Positions 10,964 to 22,889 of a stretch of DNA of 64,000 nucleotides are shown here, piece after piece. The stretch is from positions 124,001 through 188,000 of the forward strand of contig WOGZ01000027.1 in assembly GCA_009733775.1 (NCBI GenBank), written 5' to 3'. Below the pieces are notes generated by a model that made no database searches, had not been told where the DNA came from, and saw only the letters and a program-made list of their open reading frames with translations. The DNA is from Alectoria sarmentosa. Taxonomy: Eukaryota > Ascomycota > Lecanoromycetes > Lecanorales > Parmeliaceae. A program made the position numbers and the translations under genes. Position 1 is the first letter of the stretch, and each line of letters opens with the position of its first letter.

Positions 10964-13169
10964 GCTTGGAATTTTTTCCATGAAACGTAGCTGTGAGTCA
11001 GAGAGACGGCAAAAAGAAGGGCTCTAGCCCGTTTGTTGTACACAGGAGCCAACCGAGAATGCAACCATCCACGTATTTTGTGTTTTCATGATCAGTACTA
11101 TGATTTGAATGCTTTCACTATCTAGAAATACACACGATGGACCCTAATTACCCCCATCCAGAGACACCTGAGGTCCTTTCCGCAGGGTAAGGTATCGGAA
11201 GCCTCAGTTCAAATCAAATGAGACTCGGTTCACAGAGCAATGTATCTGCGGATCTGTTGAAAGAGTGACTTGACGTCCGAGTTGAACATTACATCTAAAT
11301 TCCTGCATGGAATTCATGTAGCAGCGTGGGGAGATCGTCTCTGCGATCGAATTATCTGGTTGACATGGAATGCTAAGGCGCGGTGTAGTATCAGCATTCA
11401 ATTCAATTCAATTCACTCCATCATTTGAAAATCCCTTGGCTTGTGTTCTGCTTTCGGAAAATCGCGCTTGAATACTGCTCCTACTATTCCGATACCAAAC
11501 CACAAAACGAAATCCTGTTTGTCATCCCCCGAGCGCAGCCAGTTCTTGACCGAGGCAGGGACTGCAGCTCTGCATGATGAGCTCACTAATTGGCACTCTG
11601 TTCAAGGAACATTTTGGATTATTATTAAGGCTGTCAACGTTGCCACCGAACAGAAACCTTCCTTCTCGGCGCAGGAATTCCTAGCGCACATGGTCTGGCT
11701 TTCTCGACACGAACCTCTTTTCACGCTCAGGTTGTGGGATTGATTGACGTCGTTGGGAGTCCATCGGTGAATGGTGGATAGAGATCAGCGCTTTCCGCCA
11801 CGTCGATCTCGATAGTGATGATATGAGCAGGCCAAAGTTATCATTCAGACCTGCGCGAAGACTCATGCCTGCGCCTCCTGCCGGACCTGTTCAGCTCCCT
11901 ACGCTTCATACCAGCCGATCAGAGTCCTCGAAATTAGCGATAGCTATTTGCCAACGCCCCACGCATGCCAACCATGCTGCCAACGAAGATACTGGTCAAA
12001 TGAGAAAATGCGTATGAAAATTGGTACCAGCCCAACCTCTCGAGCCATGTCTCATCGTTACGGATGCTTCCGGTCAATGGAATCCGGACATTCAACCGAC
12101 ATTGCTGAATTGTCCGTCGTTGCCGAAAAGCGCAAAGCCAGTGAGTGATGCGATGGCCACCACTCGCGCTCCGAGGCAGCACCGTCGAGCCGATGAGAAC
12201 CTCTCTGTCCTCCCTATCACTACGGTCTTGTATGGCAATGGAGGCATTCTTCTGTTCGCTGCTCGATGTCGCTGGTCTACAAGACCGCGGACAGGATCCT
12301 GCGCCGGTCACAATCAAAGACTAGGATACTGACGGAGCTATGGCCACGACCGTGTTGTAAAGCGGGATATCCCAGATGAGGTTGGAGTCTTGTTGCAGGC
12401 TATTGATGGGCCGCATTGCTGAAAAGATGAAAAGAGCTGGCTCGGGATTCTTGTGAAGGTCCGCTGAGACGATATGCGGTGGGTAGGAGATCAAGAGAAG
12501 AAACTTTGCAGACCAGGAGAAGAACGGCGCTCGATCGGCTGCGAATTGCTGGCCTGCAAAGCAAGCATCAGGCTTGTCTTCAAAATTGAGGCGCATGCGT
12601 TGATGAATCTCCGGTATGATAGTGGAAATGGATCATAGGATACCGGTACAGCAGATCTCTATCGAATGCTTTGGTAGACAACCAATTCGAAAAGAGTTAG
12701 TATATGCTCCTTTTTTGACGGACGCTCTGAGTTGTGGGATCGCCTTGGTTTCTAGCTATCTTGAGACTGAATCTCTTGAAACGTACTCTACTGTTAGCTT
12801 CCCCCAGCAGTCCTACGTAGGACTTGCGTAGAGGGGGTTTCGACCACTAAAAAGGCGTACTTATGGAAGCCCAAGATACAATGAGCATCTCTACACCCTA
12901 TATGGAATCTGCTCGCGGTAATTTAGCCTCTCAACATAGAAGCCAGTCTTAGCGAAGTCTCTTCAGCAATCAAGGCAGCATCTACCGAATTCCATGGAAA
13001 AGGGAAGAATCGGCGGTTAATCATTGGCGGTAGCGCGATTGCCTTCCGAGGTCGAGTGTTGTAAACAATTCGTTCGAACAGCTCTTTCTTGCACCTCACT
13101 TCCCAAATCCACAACGCATCTCAACATCTTTCATCGTATTCAGATATCGTGCAATACTACAAAAAAACC
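10964..13169. other. Intergenic region, possible gene remnants
   Basis: There is no convincing gene over 2.2 kb. A short ATTCA simple repeat sits at about 11396-11416. A 92-codon frame on the minus strand (12321-12596) and a 100-codon frame on the plus strand (11441-11743) have protein-like composition but no recognisable motif and no supporting splice pattern. The last few hundred bases should hold the promoter of the 13170 gene. Confidence 0.4.
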
Positions 13170-14741
13170 ATGAATAACCAGCTTCTACCTATTATTCCAA
13201 GGTCTGAAAACGGTGTTGTTACTAGAGGGGTTCGGGACAAGGACGACTTGGACATTGCGTTCGAGCTCGAGACGTCCAGAATTGTTGCACTAGTCGACGT
13301 ACCTCCACCCAACTACACAGAGTGCCCGACTGCAGCTAATCTCGCACAGGTGGACCTGACTAGGTCCGACGATGAGGACGAAAGTGTTTCGTCGGAGGCA
13401 GGTAATGATTTAAGTCAGCCCGTGCAAGCGCTTGCCCCTCCTCCGGGCAATCTTGGAATGGACACTGAAGTTCCTGAGGAGCAGCCAAGCAATTCTGTCC
13501 AGCGGAAATCACCATCCACTAAGATGAGCAGCGCGGCCGCGTCCCTGAATGTTGTTCCAGAGTTGGACAGCACGCCCCTCGCAGACGTCCACGAGGTCAA
13601 GTTTCTGAAAGCGGCTCGGCTCCAATTCACATCTGAGCGTCCTCCTTTTGTCAGACTAAATAGGAAAGAGAATCCGAAGACCGTGACCCTTGCAATCACA
13701 AATGGGTTGGTTCCCCAAACAGAGGTCCTGGCAAATTTGGTCACTAGACAATGGGACTCAAAATCCTCAGATTACACTCTTGATCGCAACGGTGAGAGAC
13801 TCATTGTCAAGCCGATTGGAGGTGTATCCATGCATGGAAATCGAGGCGGGAGTCGATACCGCACGTGGTCCGGCCAAGGCAACGTGTTTGAACGTGCTCC
13901 CATTGCCTTTTCCATCCAGGGGAATACTGAAGAAAAACCCAACATTAGCAAAGATGAAGACAATTTGGAGTCCGACTTTGAGGAGATCTCCATCCAAGAC
14001 TCGGACCATCTCGGGGATGAAGACTACTCGCCGAGGAATTCTGAAGCATCAGACCCCGGACGCCAGGCCCAACATGGGTCAGAGCCCCAAGCACTACCGG
14101 ATCTCCTAGAACCTCCAGCGACTAGAAGAAGACAGGCACGTCTCGAAGTCAATCACGATAATGAACATAAGAGGCGTCCAAAGCACGCGCCGAGCAGTCG
14201 ACTTGGACCTGCGCCTCGCGCTGGATTTCCTTCGCTTCATCCTAGCCTACCAGAGTCTTCAACTAGTGCCCTCAAGATCTCAAAAGTCGGCGCTGGAAAG
14301 CGCTCCGCCAGCAACATAATCGAGGATGACCGCTCTCGAAAGAGATTTCGTCCGGTCAGTGCGAACAATTTTAACAATTTTTCCGTTATCGCGAGAATCC
14401 CTCCAACTCTCACACCATACAAGCAAGAGCGTACAATCTTGCACGTCTTACTTCCGGGCTCTACCTCTGAAATGGTTCCAATAAAGCTGCGCTCTGCGAT
14501 GACGATATCGACATTCTTTAGCTCTGTGAGTGCCGCTGTCGGAGTCATAGACTATGAAAATGCGGCTGTTGCAGTCATGCTCGGAGGCGAAGATGGTGGT
14601 CCGGACAAGACCATCATCGTGAGACGGGATATGATAGACACCTTTGAAGTCTTTCTGGAAGTCATTGATGAGGCGAGATGCTGGGAGGAAGAAGGTGGAA
14701 GGGTGGCGCTTCAATTGCAGATGAGAAGGCTACGCATTTGA
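13170..14741 (+). CDS. Disordered hypothetical protein with compact C-terminal domain
   Basis: Single exon. The frame is open from 13089, but the second ATG at 13170 (context AAACCATGAA, product MNNQLLPIIPRSENG) is the better start, giving 523 residues. Most of the chain is acidic and Ser/Pro-rich with probable nuclear-localisation-like basic clusters (TRRRQARLE, HKRRPKHAP, DRSRKRFRP). The last 115 residues look folded: after SVIARIPPTLTPYK comes a predicted alternating strand/helix stretch including FFSSVSAAVGV and KTIIVRRDMIDTFEVFLEVI, ending in the basic RRLRI. I recognise no named family. Single-exon structure and composition suggest a lineage-restricted, perhaps nuclear protein; that is inference. 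Confidence 0.75.
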   Translation: MNNQLLPIIPRSENGVVTRGVRDKDDLDIAFELETSRIVALVDVPPPNYTECPTAANLAQVDLTRSDDEDESVSSEAGNDLSQPVQALAPPPGNLGMDTEVPEEQPSNSVQRKSPSTKMSSAAASLNVVPELDSTPLADVHEVKFLKAARLQFTSERPPFVRLNRKENPKTVTLAITNGLVPQTEVLANLVTRQWDSKSSDYTLDRNGERLIVKPIGGVSMHGNRGGSRYRTWSGQGNVFERAPIAFSIQGNTEEKPNISKDEDNLESDFEEISIQDSDHLGDEDYSPRNSEASDPGRQAQHGSEPQALPDLLEPPATRRRQARLEVNHDNEHKRRPKHAPSSRLGPAPRAGFPSLHPSLPESSTSALKISKVGAGKRSASNIIEDDRSRKRFRPVSANNFNNFSVIARIPPTLTPYKQERTILHVLLPGSTSEMVPIKLRSAMTISTFFSSVSAAVGVIDYENAAVAVMLGGEDGGPDKTIIVRRDMIDTFEVFLEVIDEARCWEEEGGRVALQLQMRRLRI

Positions 14742-15247
14742 GAGGGTCATACGTTTGAGATGGTCACACAGCTTTGATAGGGATCATGGTGGATGAAGCA
14801 TTGCGAACGAGGGGGATTGTTAAGATTACGGTTCGTGGTTTGCGTGTTGACCGTCACTCGGCGGGATTACTAAAGTATCGATTGTACCTTGCATGAATGG
14901 AGCATGACTGGCGGCGTTTGAATAATGAAAGACGTCCTACTGAGAAGTCCTGGCTTGCAGCTTTGGGGCCTGTTCAATAACATTCTCATCTTCTTACGTC
15001 GACTTGGGCCGAGCTAGAGAAGATTACAATATAGGCACCTTACACTCGTAAGCTGCCCCGGAAAGCTGCCTCGTCCGAGTAGTGGCGCCCAAAATTGCCA
15101 CTCGTGTGTAATTATGTACATCAGGGCAACGTTTCAATCATCAGCTTTCTGCCAGCAATCTTGGTGCGATACTACCTAAGCACAATCAATTAGTGGGATA
15201 GATTCGAAATACTTGTGACCGATGGCCGCATCGACTGCAGGCATATT
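14742..15247. other. Intergenic, nothing recognised
   Basis: No ORF of interest, RNA or repeat is visible. It is flanked on the right by short GCAGAGCGAG-type repeats. Confidence 0.5.
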
Positions 15248-15345
15248 AGCAGAGCGAGTGCACAGAGTCTTGGCAGAGCGAGTGTAAAGTCTTGAGAGCA
15301 AGTCAAGTTTTGACTTTTGACAGAGCGAGCAGAGTCTTGGCAAAG
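15248..15345. repeat. Short imperfect direct repeats
   Basis: At least three imperfect copies of an element containing CAGAGCGAG and AGTCTTG lie side by side just before the larger minisatellite. They are not related to it in sequence that I can see. Confidence 0.55.
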
Positions 15346-15348
15346 AAC

Positions 15349-16140
15349 GAGCGGACGGAATCCAACATTGACGGTGAATATAAACCTGAGATAGGCTTAA
15401 CGTCATACTTTTCACCGGAAAATTCCAACGATATCGATTATGGTCTCGATAGAATGAGCGGACGGAATTCAGCAGTGACGGTGATTCAAAACCTCAAATA
15501 CGCTTAGCGTTCTATTTATACTGGTGAGTTCCAACAATGTCAGTTATGGTGTCGATAGAATGAGCGGACGGAATCCAGCATTGACGGTGATTCAAAACCT
15601 CAAATAGGCTTAGCGTCATGTTCACGCTGCTAAATTCACGATGTCAACTAAAAGAATGAGCGGACGGAATCCAACATTGACGGTGATTGAAAACCTCAAA
15701 GAGGCTTAGCTTTACATTTATGCTGCTAAATTTACGATGTCGATCAAAAGAACGAGCGGACGAGATCCAACGTTGACGGCGTAGAAACCTTCGAATAGGG
15801 TTAGCGTTACAATTGTACTGGTAAAGTTATGATGTCAACTAAAAGAATGAGCGGACGGAATCCAGCATTGACGGTGATTAAAAACCTCAAAGAGGCTTAG
15901 CGTCATATTTATACTGGTAAAATCATGACATCCATCAAAAGAATGAGCGGACGAGATTCAGCGTTGACGGTGATTAAAAACCTCAACTAGCGTCGACAGC
16001 GTTCAAACCCTCCAAGATAGGCCTAGCGTCATATTTCCGATGTACCTTAAGTACTAGGTTCTACGACAAAGATAATTTTACGAAGGCACGAAGTCCGACG
16101 TTGACGCTGTAAAAACCCTCCCGAAAGAGGCCTAGCGTTA
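15349..16140. repeat. Minisatellite, 96-107 bp units, about 8-9 copies
   Basis: The motif GAGCGGACG recurs at 15349, 15456, 15562, 15658, 15754, 15849 and 15945, giving spacings of 107, 106, 96, 96, 95 and 96. Each unit continues with a TTGACGGTGA box, then AACCTC, a GGCTTAGCGT box, and an AT-rich end near AAAAGAA. One or two degenerate copies follow to about 16140, recognisable by CTAGCGT boxes. The unit-length switch from about 106 to 96 reflects loss of about 10 bases in the AT-rich tail. Units are not multiples of three at both lengths and contain stops, so the array is noncoding. Confidence 0.9.
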
Positions 16141-17884
16141 TGTTTACGACGTAAATTTTGCCAGGGACCGACTGCATTCTTGGCCAAGACTGATGCCAGA
16201 CCGAGGCCTCGAAGGAAGCTTGTGCTTCGGCGGCGGCTGCTGGCTGCGGGCTTGCTAGTACAGTAAACGTCATGGGATCTGGTAGGTTTGGGATGATATC
16301 CAAATAGGTTTCGGAGGAAGAGCAAGGAGGAGCCAGTGAGAGGGTGAACGGGGCTGGTCGGATCTGGTTGTGATTCAGCAGGCCAAGCCGAGTAGACGTT
16401 GACCCTATATCCGCCACTGTTCACATCGCCATCATCATTCAAGTTCAGGTCCACAACAGCATGGCCAGGGGTGTAGCCGGAGATTGCCGGCGTGATTGTC
16501 TTGTAGCTGAAAACCCGCCCCTACCGCGGTCGATTTTGATGCGATGAAATGATCCTGCAGGAGCCAACTATTTATTACAATCCCTGCATCACCCACCAAC
16601 GTCTCTTCTGTCACCCTGCAGTTCTCCATCGACCATTGCCATAGCTGCAGCCGTTGCTCAGACACCGCTCCACCACCTTCTCGGTCAAATTAGCACATAG
16701 CTTGACCAGATTTTTCTAAAATATAATCCTCTGCAGAGGCACGCAGGGGAGAAAACACATCTGCGGTTTGGTGTGTATGCAAAAATTCCGGACTTGCTGA
16801 TAACTTCGGTCTGGTGTGTAAAAAAAAAAACGCCGGCTTCCTGAGGTTTCTCCCCAAGTACTTCGGATTCTTTTGCGTCTCAAGCCACATGCAGGAATCC
16901 GTCTTGATCGGGAATGTGCGCCATCAACCCGAAGATCAGGTCATCATCAAGTGGTATACGGTCCTTTGGTTACGCGATCGAGCAGACGGTGAGAATTTTA
17001 GGGTTGCAAGGCTGCAGAAACGCAAGACTGGCGCTCACATCGTACTATGCGGCAAGGCGAGAATGATTTTCTGGGATCCCCTTTTTCCCGAACCGTATTC
17101 AGGAAACACAAACAAGATTCCAGTTCCCAACAGCGGATCACCTACTGTCGGAGCGGTCCACTGATTGCTTGAGGAGATTGTAGAGTATATGACTCAGACG
17201 AGCGTTTCCTCCCACCAGAGGAACAGAGCAACTCCACTACAACAAGGAGGATGTCGCCAACATTCAGTGTACCATCTTGGCACGGAGAATGGACTGAGTA
17301 CTTGGAAGCCAAAGACCATGATGAGTTTATCATAGATACTTCTGAGAGCCTTTGGTGACAGGCAAAGGATGCGGAAGTTCACGTTCTGAATTCTAAGTGG
17401 GGGCCTGAAGCCCAGGGTTGTATCAAGTCTCATGAATCGGTCACGGGAATAGCTGAATATGTGTATATTTGTTTGGGAAGCCTCAACGCCAGGATCTGAA
17501 GGGTCCTGTAGAACCCCGGCATCAAGAAAATTCCCATATCTATCGACAAAGACCTGGAGTAATAGAAATCTGTATGGGTGCAGGCGCACGGGACAAGAAT
17601 GCTATTGCTCTGAAAAGGGAAGAATTCGACTGAAGAAACAACCAAAACAACATGATCGCACGTCATATCTATGCCCATGGTCCATGGCCCATTGCCATGA
17701 CCGAATATCATGACCGCGTGGCCATGATATAGCTGAATAACACACCGTTGCTGCATATGTGCAGGATTTACATGCAGGGCGATATATGCGCCGGCTGGTG
17801 CGATCGATTGATTGAGATCAAAACATGAACGCACCAACACACAGCCCCACTATATTGACTCGCGCAACACATGCAGAAATCACC
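16141..17884. other. Unresolved region with overlapping ORFs
   Basis: Protein-like fragments occur on both strands. On minus, around 16420-16500, a frame reads GYTPGHAVVDLNLNDDGDV, and 17194-17840 holds two overlapping frames (one with NIHIFSYSRDRFMRLD). On plus, 16814-17164 contains DQVIIKWYTVLWLRDRADGE. No set of introns joined them into a known family. They may be one or two decayed genes. A direct repeat of a CGGT(T/C)TGGTGTGTA motif occurs at about 16765 and 16808. Confidence 0.35.
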
Positions 17885-18971
17885 TCAAAGCGATTCCAAA
17901 CCGGCCGCGATCTCCGAAGCCACCAAGTCATGCATCGGGTATGTAGGGTGAGGCCCCTGGAGCCAGAAGTACTCATTGACAGGGTACGTACAATTGGGGC
18001 TCTTGTAGTCCTCGCTAGGTAGCGTACCATTATTAGGACCATGAGGGGAAGTGTACGCCTTGCACTCGGTTGTGGTATCTTTGTACCCAGCCGTGTAATT
18101 CGAGACGGAGACGTCGTCTAAGACCTCGTCGAAGAGGCCGTGCATACCCATTCGGAAAAATGTCGCATCAGTGTAATGGTTACTCAGGTTTGTGAGCATG
18201 GTGGTAAGTGCGGCGTTCCAGCTCGTGATGGCTGTCTTTGGATTGTTTGTTGGGGCCTCGGTTGATGGGCGGGACGTCAATGATGAGATAGTTCCGCGCA
18301 CCGCTATGATACAACTGGATGGTTGGTTAGCGAATTCTTTTGTTCTCCGAATCTCATCAGTCAAGCAGCGTACTGTCTCCAGAAGGTTTTTATATGTCAC
18401 AAATATTGCGGGTTCGCGGGTGGCATAATGTGATCCTTTTTGTGTGATATCGTTGATGTCGAGTTCAGCGTGATATAAGTTATTCCTTGCGGATAGATTA
18501 GGGAATAGTCCTGCCGCGAGATTCTGCATATAGTGGTCAATTTGGTCGACAAACTGGCTCGACACCGAAGAGCCGGGGACGGCGTAGTTCTTTGTTTTGA
18601 TCACGCTTTGGTTGAACCCGTTGGACAGAAAGTCGATGTAGTTGGGTCCATTACAAGACGTCTTGTACGGTGGGGTGGGATTTAGGATGTCGGGCCCAGT
18701 TGCAGCGTAAGAGGCACCACTGGCACATACGTTTGTTAGTCGGTCTGCAGTGATCAAGTCCTGTGCCAGGGCTGTCTTACAAGACTATGAAATTTTCTAT
18801 CCTGTTCCAATGACTCCACGAATTGATAGCTGGTATGGCGGGAGGGTTTCCTGGAAGAAATCGACACAGGTATTGTTTGTAAGTATAAGGATACTTTGGA
18901 GAAGCAGCAAAAGCGCGTATTGCAAAGGTGGCGATGAGATATGTGCTCACGATTTTCAGCAAGACAGACAT
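17885..18971 (-). CDS. Secreted SGNH/GDSL esterase, CE16-like
   Basis: Two exons, 18971-18781 and 18719-17885, give 341 residues. The 61-bp intron (GTAAGA...CCAG) is inferred because it restores the block I nucleophile region as IVFGASYAATG and leads straight into CNGPNYIDFL, the usual CE16 order. Residues 1-23 form a signal peptide (MSVLLKIVSTYLIATFAIRA). Later blocks are NYAVPGSSV (block II glycine), and FWLQGPHPTYPMHDLVA near the C-terminus with the catalytic Asp/His-type motif. CE16 enzymes remove acetyl groups from hemicellulose oligosaccharides outside the cell. The usual FGDS is FGAS here: the nucleophilic serine is kept but the preceding aspartate is alanine. Several N-glycosylation sequons are present. 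Family call fairly secure; substrate not. Confidence 0.85.
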
Positions 18972-19396
18972 GTTGCGACAATCAATACTCGTCCGAGAGT
19001 GTGCCAAGGGATAATTCAGAAATATGTCTTGGGTAAAATAAAAGGTAAAGATACATTGTTCAAAGAGTGAAATAACTCAGAGAGCAATTAGCGCTTAGAA
19101 GAGCACCGAATCAATTGGTTTCCGATTCTTCGGCCGTCATTCACATGAATGAAAGTGGAAAAGGCTCGGCCTGAGCTCTCATCATATTCATCATATTGTA
19201 ATAGGTGCTGGTAATCTGATATTGCAGTTCTCAGTTATTGAACACTGCGCCAGAACACTGCCCTAGAGCCTACGCATCTATGGCCCGATCAAAAAGATAG
19301 TCTCTCACCGCGAGCTATAAGCAATTTAGCCAAGATCTCCGATGCCCGTAATCTTCTGGCTCTGTGCGCTTCTAAGATCCGAACACGAGTAAATCC
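18972..19396. other. Intergenic, upstream of the esterase and left flank of the retroelement
   Basis: This holds the esterase promoter on the minus strand. No other gene is seen. The last five bases (AATCC, 19392-19396) are one copy of the retroelement target-site duplication. Confidence 0.6.
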
Positions 19397-19744
19397 TGTT
19401 GTTTGGACCCACTCATTAGGTAATAGACTCGCTTATATGTGTCATACGGAGGACTATATGTGTCATACGGAAGACTCATGTGGACCATGTGGGTCCGACA
19501 AATGATCATGGAAATAGTACTCTTGAGTTCGCCACTTTTCGATAAAGAACCCATAGGAATTCGATAATTATCCGAGTCCGATTTCGGGGCCCCTTTGTTC
19601 TATATAAACTGGATCATGACCGCCTCCATGCTTTTCTCTTTATGTTGTTTAAACACGATCATTATCATAATCATAATCACAATTTATTATTATTAAAACC
19701 ACTCGATTATTAATTATTCCGCTTCATAATCTATTTTCACAATA
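19397..19744 (+). repeat. 5' LTR of the Copia element
   Basis: 348 bp, starting TGTTG and ending CAATA (originally CAACA, as in the other LTR). It contains a TATATAAAC box-like motif at about 19600. It aligns without gaps to 24336-24683 with 49 differences by my count, all transitions. Its right (inward) half carries nearly all of its A/T changes. Confidence 0.95.
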
Positions 19745-20635
19745 AATTATAGACTCGATTAATTTATTTATCAAATAATTATTAAATGAGATTTCATTAT
19801 CGTCTCAATAAAACGAGATACAATATCCGCCGATCGAAAGATAACGTTATCAAATTCTTACATCATTAAATAAAATTCAAATTCGTCAAACGAGAAACTT
19901 ATAGCATTTATTAAAAGAAATAAAAGATAGATATTAGAAATCGATTTGAACGACCTAAACAAGTCGTTATTGAAGCATTCACATATCAAATTATTTACCC
20001 TAAAAATTCACAATCATAATAATTAAACTCAAATTCATAAAATGTTTTTGATAAAACGTGACATATAAGGCATTGTGAAAGATATTAAGAAATGTTCGAA
20101 CGATAACAAAAAAGAACGTAATTAAATGTTTGTAAATTATTAAATAATTATTATATTAATTATTAATGTGAAAAAAACGCAATAAAATTAGGTGAACAAT
20201 ATAAATTTATTCAAAAACGTATAAGATGAATTAAAACAACTTTATAAAATGAATAATAAAAGACGTTTATTATTTATATTATAACGATTTTTCGACTATA
20301 TCAAAAACAACAATAAATTAATCGATAAAATAATAATGACTTTAAAATAATTAAATAACGAAATTTATAACCTCGTATCAAATGTAAAGTTATCGAATAT
20401 ACATTATGCGATTGTGATTGTGAATGCATATTAAAGGGACGAATACGATATAACAAAACACATTTTGAGTTAGGTCGATATTCTTATTATAACATTAATT
20501 TTAAAATAATTTTATATTATAAAATAAGATATTAAACGCAAAGATAACTTAAATATCGTTAATACGAAAAAAAATCGTGATAATAAACAAAATTAAAGAA
20601 ATCGTTCAAAAAATAATAATCTCGTAAACGTCGAA

Positions 20636-20677
20636 TACTTTAAATATAACAAAAAAGGTCATTATAAATCGAATTAT
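20636..20677 (+). pseudogene. Gag CCHC zinc knuckle remnant
   Basis: The frame reads YFKYNKKGHYKSNY. Spacing matches C-x2-C-x4-H-x4-C exactly, with each of the three cysteines replaced by tyrosine, as expected from TGT/TGC becoming TAT/TAC. This supports that the region to its left is the decayed gag. Confidence 0.75.
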
Positions 20678-21579
20678 TTCAATCTCAAAAAAAAAGGGGA
20701 GGAGGCGAACAAAAACGATATTTCACGATCAAAAAATGATCGTAAAACTTTCAACAAATTTATAACTCGCTTTTTTAAACAAAAAAACAAAATCGTTATT
20801 ACAACGAAAGAAAATAATAATAATGTAAAAGACATATCTCGTAAAAAACGTGTTTAAATGATTATACATCGTAAACAAATCACGAAGGTTCTCAAATGAA
20901 TCATCGATTCGAAGATCACACGTCATATGACATTTTAAAAAAATTTATTCGTTAACATAACTCATTATAATGAAATAATAAAGTTCGATAATCAAAACGA
21001 ATTATCATATAAAAATATAAACGACATTCGTATACGAGTCGATTATTAAACACAAATTTTGAAAAATATATTTTATATATCGAACATAAAAGTTAATTTA
21101 TTATCTATCATCGTTTTTAATAAACGTGAATTTTAAATATATTTCGATAATTAAATGATATAAATTATGAATAAAAAGACGAATAATATCGTTATTTTTA
21201 ATTATATAAAAAATGATCTTTACGAATTGACTGATTGCAATTTCGATAAAACATTTATATCGATTAATCGAACGATCGCAATCATTATGAAGATCTTATT
21301 TAAACGCAAATATCTTATTTTCATAACATTCGAATTAATACATTAACGATTTGATCATTCGAGGGTATATAAATTAAAAAATTTATATTTTTATGTTCAT
21401 AAAATGAATCGATTTAAAATTTCAAAAGATTTCGATTGCGACGTATGTGATGTTATAAAGATGATCAAAATTATTAATAAAGAGTTTTATATAAAGATTA
21501 CGATATTAACAATAAAAATATATATCGATTTTTAAGACAAATTTTTATCGATAACATTAAAAGAGAATATGTATACTTC

Positions 21580-21870
21580 GTGTTATTTATTAATAAGATA
21601 ATTAAACGAGCGATGATACGATCTATCGCATTCAAAATCGAAATTCATAATTTTTTGATTTACGAGATCAAATATTTATTAATTAAAGATAAAAAATCGA
21701 TAATGTGCATTCGTATTGATAATGCATTAAAATATAAAATCATCAAAAAAGAATTACGCGACATAAATGTTTATATAAAATTTATCTTTATTTATATCGC
21801 ATATCAAAATGAAATCTCAAAAAGATTCAATAAAATTATAATTACGATAATTAAAACAATACTTATATAA
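21580..21870 (+). pseudogene. Copia integrase core remnant
   Basis: A 96-codon open stretch includes CIRIDNALKYK, corresponding to the second catalytic aspartate block of Copia integrase, then IYIAYQNEISKRFNKII, corresponding to the block that carries the catalytic glutamate and AER.N. Flanking parts continue in other frames with stops. Nonfunctional fragment. Confidence 0.8.
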
Positions 21871-22889
21871 TCGAAATTATCGTTATTCTTTTAAACAAAA
21901 ACGATAGTATACGCGTATCATATTTATAATAAATTTTTTGTTAAAAAAAAAAAGTTATTTAAAAAACAATAAATAAAAATGATGTTAAATCTCAATAATG
22001 AGAAAATATTTGAATGTATATACAAAATGTTTTTATTTAAGAAATAACGACGAAGTAAATTGCATAACGTGAATTATTTGAAAATATATATCGAATATCA
22101 TTCGAAGATTCAATATCGTGTTTATAGATTTAATAAAAATCGATTCGAATAATTTACGAATATAATTTTTTATAAACATCGAAAAGGCTTAAAATTGTTA
22201 TTTAAAAATTTATTTTCGAAATTCGACTTCGTGCGTGTAAAGAAAACATTTATATTATTTAACAATAACGATATTATTAATAATGTCATCGAGAGAATGA
22301 ATAAATATATATTTAACGATAACGATGATCAGAAGAACGATAAAGTCTCAATTAATAACATCATATCGTTATCAACAAACAAACAAAATAACGATTTAAG
22401 AAAATTAATATCAGAGGAAAACTTTTATTAAACAGTTTTCAATTATTATAAAAAAGATTCGTAATCTCGTTTATCAAACAATAATAATAAGAAAACTTTT
22501 TTTCTCGCAATTAATGAGATTTTAAAAGTCTCAAATGAACATCGAGTGATCGAAATTTCGACTCTTTAAACCGAATTTGACTCGATCTCAAATGCTATTA
22601 TTATAAATTCAACAGTTATTCTCATATCAAAAGACAATGTATAACGCTTTATAAAATTTATAATTACATTTATTAAATCATCGCGTATTCATAAAACGAA
22701 CAATCGTGTGAAATTCGATAAGATTTTTGGTTTCAAAAATCAAACACATATCGCACAGCATATCGAATCTACGATTTATGAAAAAATCATTAACGAATTT
22801 AATGCGCTTAAATGAAAACCTATTATCATCAAATAAATCATTAATTTGATAATTAATGATATTTGAAAACTCAATAATTTACTCATCGA

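Noticed and set aside
13690..14109. 139-codon plus ORF and several minus ORFs inside 13170-14741
   Set aside because: All are shadows of the 523-residue single-exon gene, which has better start context and length.
15176..15415. Coding in the minisatellite (79-codon minus ORF and a 71-codon plus ORF)
   Set aside because: Unit lengths of 106-107 and 95-96 bp break any frame, and stops recur in every unit.
18192..18428. Plus ORF over the esterase
   Set aside because: Antisense shadow of a gene with clear SGNH motifs.
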